From assembly GCA_937958365.1 (NCBI GenBank), contig CALFEW010000885.1, positions 1 to 5,100 on the forward strand: a DNA stretch of 5,100 nt, written 5' to 3'. The notes under the pieces were generated by a model. That model saw only the letters and a program-made list of their open reading frames with translations, made no database searches and was not told where the DNA came from. Both the position numbers and the translations under genes were made by a program. The DNA comes from an uncultured Chloroflexota bacterium (GTDB lineage Bacteria > Chloroflexota > Anaerolineae > Promineifilales > Promineifilaceae). Positions 1-5,100 of the stretch are shown here, one piece after another (position 1 is the stretch's first letter; each line of letters starts with the position of its first letter).

Positions 1-3000
1 CTCGACGCCTACATCCGCTGGGTGCAAAACATCGTGGCCCGCGAAGATGGCGTGTTGGCTAATGTGACTATGGGCGATAAAGGCAGTTATCTGTACATTG
101 TGTATGGTGCGCCAATGGCCCACGAAGATAATGCCCGCCGCGCCGTCAGCGCGGCGCTGGCGCTGCAACGCTTGCCGTCCCATCTGGCCTTCATTCAGGC
201 CACGCAAATCGGCATCAGCCAGGGGATGATGCGCGTGGGGACGTATGGCGGGCGCACGCGCCGTACCTATGGCGCATTGGGTGACGAGGTAAACGTGGCG
301 GCGCGCCTGATGCAGGCGGCCGCCCCAGGCCAGAGTCTGGTCAGTTCCAGAGCTTACAAAGCGTGCCGCGCCGCCTTCCACTGGGATGTTTTCCCGCCAA
401 TTACCGTGAAGGGTAAAGGCGAACCAATTCCCATTTTTGCCCCGCAAACGGCCGTGCGTCAGCAAAGCCTGCGCCTGTTCGATCCCCTCTACGCTGCTCC
501 CATGGTCGGCCGTGCCGCCGAACTGGCGCTGGCCCTGGAAAAACTAGACCTGGCACGGCAAGGCCAGGGGCAGATTTTGGGCATCACCGGCGAGGCCGGG
601 CTGGGCAAATCGCGCCTGACGGCCGAAATCATCCGCGCCGCCCGCACCGGCGGGTTTGCCGATTATGGCGGCGCGTGCCAGTCGGAAGGGGAACATACCC
701 CCTACCTGGTCTGGCGGATGATCTGGCGGGACTTTTTTGCGGTAGAAGGTGACGGCCGTTCCCCCGACCTGCTTCAGCGACTAAAAAACACCATCAACCA
801 CCTGTCGCCACAGCGCGTCAGCGCCGCCCCGCTGTTAGGGTTAGTGCTGGGCCACACTTTACCGGAAAACAGCTTCACCCGCAGCCTGAACCCCAAAACC
901 CGCAAAATTGCCCTGCATGCCCTGCTGGAAGATTGCCTCAAAACAGCGGCCGCCCAGTCACCGCTCCTGCTGGTATTGGACGACGTCCACTTCATAGACT
1001 CCCTCTCCCATGACCTGTTAGAAGAACTGGGGCGGGCCATTTCCCGCTTCCCAGTGTGCATCGTCCTGGCCTACCGCCCGCCCCACCGGCGCAGCCAGGC
1101 TCTGCGCGTGGACGAACTGAACCATTTCACCCGTCTGTGCCTCATCGAACTGCCCCCCGCCGAAGGCGCGCAAATCATCCAGCGCCGACTGGCGCAGCTC
1201 TACCCCGAACCAACCGCCACAATCTCGCCCGAATTGGTAAACCAGCTTACGTTGCGCGGCCAGGGCAATCCGTTTTATCTAGAAGAACTGCTCAATTACC
1301 TGTACGACCAGGGCATAGACCCCTACGCGCTGGAAAACCCCGACTCGCTCTTTTCCGAGCTGCCAGACAGCCTGTACGCGCTGGTTTTCAGCCGCATAGA
1401 CCAGTTGCACGAGCGTGAGCGAGTGACGCTAAAGGTTGCCAGCATCATTGGGCGCAGCTTTCGCCTGGATTCTTTGTCGGGTTACTACCCGGCCTTGGGC
1501 AGCCAGGACCAAATCACCACCGACCTGGAGATGATGCGCCAGCAGGAGATTTTGCTGCCAGACGCGCCGGACCCCCAGCGGGCCTATCTGTTCAGGCATA
1601 TTATCACCCACGACGTGGTGTACGACAGTATGCCGTATGGAACCCGCGCCCGGCTGCATGAAGCGTTTGCCGTCTATCTGGAACAAACCACGCACCACGC
1701 GCTGCCACTGGATTTGCTGGCGTATCATTATGAACGCAGCGAAAACATCCCCAAGCGCATAACCTATTTGCGCCAGGCGGGTGAGGCGGCCCAGGCCGCC
1801 TATGCCAACGCCGACGCCATCGAATATTACCTGAGCTTGCTGCCCTTGTTACAGGAGCATCCAGCCGAGTCTGTTCAGGTGTATCTGAATCTGGGCAATG
1901 TGACCCAACTGCTGGGCAGGTGGGAGCAGGCGGAGAAGTATTACACCACAGGGCTGGAACTGGCGGAAAAGTTCGGGCAGGAAGCGGAGGCGGTTCACTG
2001 CCAACTGGCGGTGGGTAAGCTGCAAAGTCAGCGCAGCAGCTATGAGGCAGCGATTGTGTGGCTGGAACGGGCGCACCGCGGATTCGAGCGCCTGGGTCAT
2101 CGCCGGGGGATGAGTCTGGCGCTGGCCGAAATGGGGCGAGTTTATTTTCGACAGGCAGAACACGCCCAGGCAACAGCTTTGCTGGAAGAAAGTCTGGCCC
2201 TCGCGCGGCAGTTGGGCGAGCGGGCCGACCTGGCCCTGGTGCTGAAAAATTTGGGCAATGGCGCCTGGCGGCAGGGACAATACGGCCGTGCCCGCACCCT
2301 CTATGGCGAAAGCCTGGCCCTCTACCGCCAGATTGGAGACAAACAAGGCATTGCCGTACTGCTCAACAATCTGGGCAACGTGCTGGATGATCAAGGCGAT
2401 TACAGCGCGGCGCGTGCCCATTACGAAGAAAGCCTGGCAATGTGCCGCGAAATCGGCGACAAGCGGGGTATCTCGATGGCGTTGAGCAACCTGGGGTTTA
2501 TGGCCTGGGCGCAAGGCGATCTCACGGCGGCGCGCGCGCTCAATCAGGAGGGATTGGCTTTGGAGCAAGAGTTGGGCGAGAAGTGGGGCATGGCTAATTC
2601 GCTTAATAATTTGGGCAGCGTCGCTGCCGAGCAAGGCGATTATGACGCCGCAAGCCGGTATTTCGAGGAGGGACTGGCCTTGAGCCAGGAGGTGGGGGCC
2701 AGGTTGGATGTCGCGTTAGCGTGGTGTAATCTGGGCGAGATGGCGGTTGCCCGGCAGGCATACCAAACGGCGCGCGCGTATTACGAGAAGAGTATTCGTC
2801 TGGCGCAAGAAGTGGCTTCTAACCGGCTGGTGGCCTATAACCTGATTGTTTTTGCGGAGTTGGCATTGCTTCGCCCTTTGTCGAGCGAACAGACGATGGA
2901 ACAGCCGGCCAGCCGGGCCGCCTGTCTGTTGGCAGCGGCCCGGCTGGAACTGACGAATTTGGGGACCAGGCTAAACCGGGTGGAACAGCGCACGTATGAC

Positions 3001-3114
3001 CGGGTGCAAAGCAGCGCGAAAGCCATTCTGGGAGAAAACGCATTTCAGGCAGCCTGGGATGAGGGGAGTGAATTGGGGTTGGAAACGGCCGTAACCTGCG
3101 CCCTCCAAACATAA
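1..3114 (+). CDS. Nucleotidyl cyclase-homology / AAA ATPase / TPR signalling protein (5' partial)
   Basis: The frame is open from base 1, so the true start lies upstream; 1037 residues are visible (numbered from base 1), ending at TAA 3112-3114. Residues 1-148 are a class III cyclase homology domain: MGDKGSYLYIVYGAP near 24-38, NVAAR at 98-102 (transition-state Asn98 and Arg102) and a closing VKGKGEPIPIF. The GDKGS form resembles the second (C2-like) domain of soluble adenylate cyclase, so a C1 domain probably precedes it. A STAND/AAA_16 ATPase follows: VGR 169-171, Walker A GEAGLGKS 197-204, Walker B VLDDVH 325-330, GNPFYLEEL 422-430, and a winged-helix-like FRHIITHDVVYD from 531. Eight TPRs span 625-944. 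The tail (945-1037) resembles the C-terminus of LuxR/AfsR-type ATPases, but no HTH is seen. No signal peptide or membrane segment is visible, so it is probably cytoplasmic. Cyclase activity is unproven: residues expected to read the purine look altered (Asn21, Gly91). The family call is firm, the function is not. Confidence 0.93.
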   Translation, partial: LDAYIRWVQNIVAREDGVLANVTMGDKGSYLYIVYGAPMAHEDNARRAVSAALALQRLPSHLAFIQATQIGISQGMMRVGTYGGRTRRTYGALGDEVNVAARLMQAAAPGQSLVSSRAYKACRAAFHWDVFPPITVKGKGEPIPIFAPQTAVRQQSLRLFDPLYAAPMVGRAAELALALEKLDLARQGQGQILGITGEAGLGKSRLTAEIIRAARTGGFADYGGACQSEGEHTPYLVWRMIWRDFFAVEGDGRSPDLLQRLKNTINHLSPQRVSAAPLLGLVLGHTLPENSFTRSLNPKTRKIALHALLEDCLKTAAAQSPLLLVLDDVHFIDSLSHDLLEELGRAISRFPVCIVLAYRPPHRRSQALRVDELNHFTRLCLIELPPAEGAQIIQRRLAQLYPEPTATISPELVNQLTLRGQGNPFYLEELLNYLYDQGIDPYALENPDSLFSELPDSLYALVFSRIDQLHERERVTLKVASIIGRSFRLDSLSGYYPALGSQDQITTDLEMMRQQEILLPDAPDPQRAYLFRHIITHDVVYDSMPYGTRARLHEAFAVYLEQTTHHALPLDLLAYHYERSENIPKRITYLRQAGEAAQAAYANADAIEYYLSLLPLLQEHPAESVQVYLNLGNVTQLLGRWEQAEKYYTTGLELAEKFGQEAEAVHCQLAVGKLQSQRSSYEAAIVWLERAHRGFERLGHRRGMSLALAEMGRVYFRQAEHAQATALLEESLALARQLGERADLALVLKNLGNGAWRQGQYGRARTLYGESLALYRQIGDKQGIAVLLNNLGNVLDDQGDYSAARAHYEESLAMCREIGDKRGISMALSNLGFMAWAQGDLTAARALNQEGLALEQELGEKWGMANSLNNLGSVAAEQGDYDAASRYFEEGLALSQEVGARLDVALAWCNLGEMAVARQAYQTARAYYEKSIRLAQEVASNRLVAYNLIVFAELALLRPLSSEQTMEQPASRAACLLAAARLELTNLGTRLNRVEQRTYDRVQSSAKAILGENAFQAAWDEGSELGLETAVTCALQT
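1873..2832 (+). repeat. Array of eight 40-residue TPRs within the ATPase gene
   Basis: Residues 625-944 divide into eight consecutive units of exactly 40 residues (120 bp) with no insertion or deletion. The unit pattern is roughly xxxLxNLGNxxxxQGDYxxA, then a second helix with YEESLAL, then a linker such as IGDKxGI. Units 4-7 are the closest to each other (for example KNLGN, NNLGN, SNLGF, NNLGS); the first two and the last are more diverged. The 40-residue spacing, rather than the canonical 34, is typical of TPR_12-like repeats in NB-ARC/STAND regulators. Such arrays form a right-handed superhelix that binds a peptide, partner protein or ligand and holds the ATPase in an inactive state. What this array binds cannot be read from sequence. 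Confidence 0.92.
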
Positions 3115-3173
3115 AACACGGTGGAGTGTTGGCGCAGCAACGGCGAGATCGCCAAACCAGGTTACGGCGTCCA

Positions 3174-3196
3174 TGGGGTAAATTTGCAATACCCCA
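3174..3196 (+). terminator. Possible hairpin downstream of the ATPase gene (weak terminator candidate)
   Basis: A perfect 7-bp stem, TGGGGTA (3174-3180) with TACCCCA (3190-3196), encloses a 9-nt loop, about 60 nt after the stop codon. A smaller hairpin, GGCG-AGAT-CGCC, lies at 3142-3153. Neither is followed by a T run, so intrinsic termination is doubtful. The stem may instead protect the mRNA 3' end or be chance. Confidence 0.25.
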
Positions 3197-3262
3197 AACT
3201 GTGGAGAATTTATGCTGTTGTGGGGAGACTAGTTCTGTCCTGAAATCATTTTGGTCGGTTCC

Positions 3263-3278
3263 TGTGACCTCAGTCACT
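3263..3278. promoter_or_regulatory. CRP/FNR-type operator-like dyad, site 1
   Basis: The bases read TGTGA-CCTCAG-TCACT. This matches the E. coli CRP consensus TGTGA-N6-TCACA at nine of ten defined positions, and contains the perfect 14-bp dyad GTGAC-CTCA-GTCAC (3264-3277). Its centre is 23 bp upstream of the centre of an equivalent second site. Relative to the promoter proposed at 3301-3329 it would sit near -64.5. Recognition by a CRP-family protein is an inference from the motif; the regulator is not in the window. Confidence 0.4.
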
Positions 3279-3285
3279 GGCTTTG

Positions 3286-3301
3286 TGTGACGTTTGTCAC
3301 T
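3286..3301. promoter_or_regulatory. CRP/FNR-type operator-like dyad, site 2
   Basis: The bases read TGTGA-CGTTTG-TCACT, again nine of ten defined positions of the CRP consensus. It contains the perfect dyad GTGAC-GTTT-GTCAC (3287-3300). Both sites share the same defined bases and differ in the 6-bp spacer, as expected of protein binding sites rather than a simple duplication. The last base is the first base of the proposed -35 hexamer, which would place the site near -41.5, the usual class II activation position of CRP. Confidence 0.42.
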
Positions 3302-3329
3302 TGAGAAAGTCTGGTGCCAGTCCCATGAT
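3301..3329 (+). promoter_or_regulatory. Candidate sigma70-like promoter for the exported-protein gene
   Basis: TTGAGA (3301-3306, five of six to TTGACA) is followed after 17 bp by CATGAT (3324-3329, four of six to TATAAT). Transcription would start near 3335-3337 and give a leader of about 290 nt carrying the downstream hairpins and the heptamer tract. The -10 match is weak, as is common for activator-dependent promoters. The case rests mainly on the spacing and on the adjoining CRP-like site; the true promoter could lie elsewhere. Confidence 0.25.
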
Positions 3330-3347
3330 GTAAGGTGCTTAGATGTA

Positions 3348-3361
3348 GAATCGCCGGATTC
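3348..3361. repeat. Inverted repeat GAATC-GCCG-GATTC
   Basis: A perfect 5-bp inverted repeat with a 4-base spacer, the same 5-4-5 geometry as the two CRP-like dyads but with a different sequence. It could be a leader hairpin or another operator; function unknown. Confidence 0.35.
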
Positions 3362-3377
3362 AGAAGGCTGCTATCCG

Positions 3378-3391
3378 TGACCCAAAGGTCA
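3378..3391. repeat. Inverted repeat TGACC-CAAA-GGTCA
   Basis: A perfect 5-bp inverted repeat with a 4-base spacer. It uses the TGAC/GTCA half-site core of the upstream dyads, but the TGA and TCA elements are 8 rather than 6 bases apart, so it is not a canonical CRP site. AT-rich ATATAT follows at once. Function unknown. Confidence 0.4.
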
Positions 3392-3401
3392 TATATCGTT
3401 T

Positions 3402-3420
3402 TCTGACACCCTTCGTCAGA
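3402..3420. repeat. Inverted repeat TCTGAC-N7-GTCAGA
   Basis: A perfect 6-bp stem with a 7-base loop, again built on TGAC/GTCA, followed directly by GGTCACA. It would form a modest hairpin in the leader RNA. No T run follows, so it is not an obvious terminator or attenuator. Confidence 0.4.
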
Positions 3421-3440
3421 GGTCACACCCCAGGACCACA

Positions 3441-3503
3441 AATACGGAACACGGATTACGGAATACGGAACACGGATTACGGGACACGGCTTACGGGACA
3501 CCA
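3441..3503. repeat. Heptanucleotide tandem repeat tract (NNNACGG-type)
   Basis: Nine contiguous 7-base units in perfect phase: AATACGG, AACACGG, ATTACGG, then the same three again, then GACACGG, CTTACGG and the degenerate GACACCA. The first six units form an exact 21-bp duplication (3441-3461 and 3462-3482). The first three bases of each unit vary, while A (or T before it), C, G, G at the end is kept in eight units. It resembles the short tandemly repeated heptamers (STRR) known from cyanobacterial intergenic DNA. It lies about 120 bp before the downstream start codon and is non-coding as far as can be seen. Confidence 0.9.
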
Positions 3504-3611
3504 TAGCGCCTTCGACAAACAACCGGCCACCCACTCCGTTCAGCCTGACTGCTCATTAAGCGCCCCGCGCCGCCGAACAGCCACCAGACTGCCGGGTGGG
3601 AGCCACAACCC

Positions 3612-3617
3612 AAGGAG
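3612..3617 (+). promoter_or_regulatory. Strong Shine-Dalgarno AAGGAG for the exported-protein gene
   Basis: AAGGAG lies 8 bases before ATG 3626-3628, an ideal spacing. It decides the start, because the protein then opens with a well-formed signal peptide. Confidence 0.88.
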
Positions 3618-3625
3618 CCAAAATC

Positions 3626-3703
3626 ATGAATCGTCGTCTGGCAGCGTGTATTCCCCCGCTTCTGGCCTTATTGGCCTTGTTATTATTCGGCACAGCCTAT
3701 GCG
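3626..3703 (+). other. Sec signal peptide coding segment
   Basis: Residues 1-26 show a short positive n-region (Arg3, Arg4), a hydrophobic core of Leu and Ala from about 9 to 21, and the signal peptidase I motif A24-Y25-A26. Cys8 lies inside the core with no lipobox around a cut site, so this is not a lipoprotein signal. RR is not in a Tat consensus. Confidence 0.88.
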
Positions 3704-5100
3704 TCCACCGGCGCCACGGCCGTTGCCACCCTATCTCAACCGGCAACAATTGTCCCCCTTGAATCTGTCCCCACCGCGTCACCCGGCCCGGCAATTATCA
3801 GCCGCACCATAACCCGGCCGGAGGAAGACGATTACCCGCCCCTGTGGTGGCTCAACCGGCCACCGCAAGAACCGGTGCGGGGAGTTGTTGATTATTCATC
3901 GGGCGGCGCAACGGCCGTTGCCCCCCTTGCCCGCCCCGTCCTCGCCAACGCCCCCACCGGACCTGGCAGCAGCATTCACGGCCGTGTCGTCGCCGCCGCC
4001 AATGGTCTTCCCCTGGCCGACATCCACGTCGCCGCCAGCGATTACGACACCGAATCTACCTGGTACGACACCCAGACCGACGCCAGTGGCTACTACACCT
4101 TCACCAACCTGGCCGACAACGACTACCGCATCCGCGTGGACGACTGGACCAACAACGGCGGCTGGGCGCAGCAGTATTACGACCATCACTTTGCCCATCA
4201 CCTGGCCGACCGCGTCACCATCAGCGGCAGCAGCCAGTTAGACAACATCAACTTCAGCCTGGAACCCGGTGGTTATATCACTGGCTTTGTTTATGATCAG
4301 GCCACCGGCCTGCCCCTCGCCAACATCAACGTGCAGACCGACTTGCTGGCTGGTGAAGGCGGAACCGGGACCTGCACGCAGGCTGACGGCAGTTTCACCC
4401 TGGGCGGATTGACGGTTGGCAGCTACGTCGTCTACGCGGCGCGGGGCTGGAACTATTGCCTCAACGCGCCGGGCGTCTACGCCCAAGAGTATTTTGAAGA
4501 GACGCCGTACCGCCATCTGGCAACGGCCGTTCCCGTCACCAGCGCCATCCCCGTTCCCAACGTCAACTTCACCCTGGAACCCGGCGCGACCATCCTGGGC
4601 CGCGTCACCGACGCCGCCACCGGGCAGCCGCTAGGCGATGTCCAGGTCAATGTCAACCTCTACGATCCCCCCCAAGACCACGTCACCAGCGCCCGCACCG
4701 ACGCCAGCGGCTATTACACCGCCACCGGCCTCGTCGCCATAGATTATCGCGTTGGTGTAGATGATCCCAACTGGATTCCTGACGGCTATGCAATGCAGTA
4801 TTACAATCAGGTAATCGCTTGGGAAGCGGCCACTCGTGTCCAACCGCCAACAGCCGGTATCATCAGTGATATTGACTTCCCGTTGCAGCCGGCCGGCGCC
4901 ATCACCGGCTTTGTCTGGGACGAAAGCGGCGCGCCCCTGGCAAATGTCAACGTGGGCATCTCTTTGGTTGATGGTTCCTGGGGGCGCGGTTTCTGCACAG
5001 ACGAGAATGGCTATTACGAGATGCGCGTCTTGCCTTACGGCCGTTACAAAGCGTCTGCCGGAGGCAATTGGAACCACTGCACCCAACAGACAGGCGTCTA
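3626..5100 (+). CDS. Exported protein with tandem carboxypeptidase-regulatory-like repeats (3' partial)
   Basis: An unbroken frame of 491 codons plus two bases runs from ATG 3626 off the right edge. Residues 1-26 are a Sec signal peptide: basic MNRR, a Leu/Ala core and AYA before the predicted cut at 26/27. A Pro/Thr/Ala-rich linker (27-115) follows. From 116 the protein consists of beta-sandwich repeats of the CarboxypepD_reg/prealbumin-like type, each opening with a G-(R/F)-V strand, then GxPLAxxxV, T-DxxGxYxxxxLxxxxY, and closing NxxFxLEPG. Repeats: 116-216, 217-321, 322-424 and 425 to the edge. Repeats 2 and 4 each carry C-X27-C (C250/C278, C457/C485), probably a disulfide after export. 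Such repeats are usually spacers or binding stalks on surface or secreted proteins; a catalytic or anchoring domain may lie beyond the edge. Codons favour C in third position strongly. Domain family and export are well supported; ligand and function are unknown. Confidence 0.93.
   Translation, partial: MNRRLAACIPPLLALLALLLFGTAYASTGATAVATLSQPATIVPLESVPTASPGPAIISRTITRPEEDDYPPLWWLNRPPQEPVRGVVDYSSGGATAVAPLARPVLANAPTGPGSSIHGRVVAAANGLPLADIHVAASDYDTESTWYDTQTDASGYYTFTNLADNDYRIRVDDWTNNGGWAQQYYDHHFAHHLADRVTISGSSQLDNINFSLEPGGYITGFVYDQATGLPLANINVQTDLLAGEGGTGTCTQADGSFTLGGLTVGSYVVYAARGWNYCLNAPGVYAQEYFEETPYRHLATAVPVTSAIPVPNVNFTLEPGATILGRVTDAATGQPLGDVQVNVNLYDPPQDHVTSARTDASGYYTATGLVAIDYRVGVDDPNWIPDGYAMQYYNQVIAWEAATRVQPPTAGIISDIDFPLQPAGAITGFVWDESGAPLANVNVGISLVDGSWGRGFCTDENGYYEMRVLPYGRYKASAGGNWNHCTQQTGV
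3971..5100 (+). repeat. Four tandem ~103-residue beta-sandwich domain repeats, alternating A-B-A-B
   Basis: Unit lengths are 101, 105, 103 and at least 67 residues. A-type units 1 and 3 share TDASGYYT, DYRxxVDD and a QYY motif and have no cysteine. B-type units 2 and 4 share ITGFV-(Y/W)-D, PLANxNV, a W-N-x-C motif and two cysteines exactly 28 positions apart. This suggests that a two-domain cassette of about 206-208 residues was duplicated, on top of an older single-domain duplication. Confidence 0.85.

Larger units (their letters stand above)
3115..3625. other. 511-bp intergenic region with dyads and tandem repeats, no gene seen
   Basis: No convincing coding region exists here on either strand; the short open frames have no ribosome binding site and no recognisable product. 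Base composition is less GC-rich than in the flanking genes, at least between about 3180 and 3500. In order it holds a post-stop hairpin, a plain stretch, two CRP-like dyads, a possible promoter, three more inverted repeats, a heptamer tract, a GC-rich segment (3504-3611) in which I see nothing specific, and the Shine-Dalgarno sequence of the downstream gene. The ACGGCCGT octamer common in both genes is absent from it. Confidence 0.8.
448..5044. repeat. Nine dispersed copies of the palindromic octamer ACGGCCGT
   Basis: Exact copies start at 448, 752, 2282, 3085, 3716, 3911, 3978, 4523 and 5037. At about 60% GC roughly 0.15 copies would be expected in 5.1 kb (simple base-composition estimate). 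Six other CGGCCG hexamers (317, 507, 620, 947, 3815, 4890) lack the full A...T flanks. All copies are inside the two genes and code for Thr-Ala-Val (five) or Xaa-Gly-Arg (four). Confidence 0.85.

Noticed and set aside
1604..2173. Minus-strand open frame of 189 codons
   Set aside because: It overlaps both the ATPase gene and another antisense frame, is rich in Pro, Arg and Cys as antisense artefacts are, and has no ribosome binding site.
1849..2634. Long open frame on the minus strand (261 codons) under the TPR region
   Set aside because: It is antisense to a clear TPR gene in a GC-rich, codon-biased region. The translation is low in recognisable motifs, and its apparent periodicity is the 120-bp TPR repeat read backwards.
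3142..3153. Rho-independent terminator at GGCG-AGAT-CGCC
   Set aside because: The stem is only 4-5 bp and no T run follows.
2819..3277. Minus-strand open frame of 152 codons over the end of the ATPase gene
   Set aside because: Most of it is antisense to the conserved C-terminal tail, and composition is Pro/Arg/Ser-rich noise.
3441..3503. CRISPR array
   Set aside because: Units are 7 bases with no spacers; it is a simple heptamer tandem repeat.
3274..3534. Minus-strand open frame of 86 codons across the gap
   Set aside because: Its VIRVPY repeat is simply the heptamer tract translated, and the frame runs through the dyads. There is no ribosome binding site and no family resemblance.
3626..3703. 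Lipoprotein or Tat signal
   Set aside because: Cys8 sits at the start of the hydrophobic core with no cleavage motif before it, and the Arg pair at 3-4 lacks the Tat consensus; an AYA signal peptidase I site fits better.
3885..4241. Plus-strand open frame of 118 codons rich in Pro, Thr and Ser, and its minus-strand counterpart at 3896-4201
   Set aside because: Both are shifted or reversed readings of the exported-protein gene, which has the signal peptide, Shine-Dalgarno and domain repeats in the frame starting at 3626.

Overview
The window suggests a GC-rich, free-living bacterium with complex signalling, most likely Chloroflexota (Anaerolineae-like). The reasons are a large nucleotidyl cyclase/ATPase/TPR protein, a secreted protein of repeated carboxypeptidase-regulatory-like domains, and a strongly iterated ACGGCCGT octamer. 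The assignment is inferred from gene style and is not proven. No phage, transposon, CRISPR, tRNA or rRNA signal was seen.

Layout. (1) Bases 1-3114, + strand: the 3' part of a very large gene whose start lies upstream. The product has a class III nucleotidyl cyclase homology domain (CHD) resembling the second CHD of soluble adenylate cyclase. A STAND/AAA_16-type ATPase, eight uninterrupted 40-residue TPRs and a helical tail follow. (2) Bases 3115-3625: a 511-bp gap rich in small structures. It holds a possible hairpin after the stop codon, two dyads matching the CRP-type consensus TGTGA-N6-TCACA, a candidate sigma70-like promoter next to them, three further dyads, and a perfect-phase heptanucleotide repeat tract. 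It ends in a strong ribosome binding site. (3) Bases 3626-5100, + strand: the 5' part of a gene for an exported protein. It has a Sec signal peptide, a Pro/Thr/Ala-rich linker and at least four tandem prealbumin-like beta-sandwich repeats in alternating A-B-A-B order. Only the B repeats carry a cysteine pair, with identical spacing. The gene runs off the right edge.

How the parts may work together. The first protein looks like a cytoplasmic sensor ATPase that may make or bind a cyclic nucleotide. The intergenic dyads look like targets of a cyclic-nucleotide-responsive CRP/FNR-family regulator, and the second is placed about -41.5 from the predicted start site of the downstream gene. A link from cyclase to CRP-like factor to surface protein is therefore possible but wholly inferential. 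The most solid unusual observations are nine copies of ACGGCCGT in 5.1 kb, all inside genes and in two of three codon phases; the heptamer tract; the run of dyads; and the alternating cysteine-paired domains.
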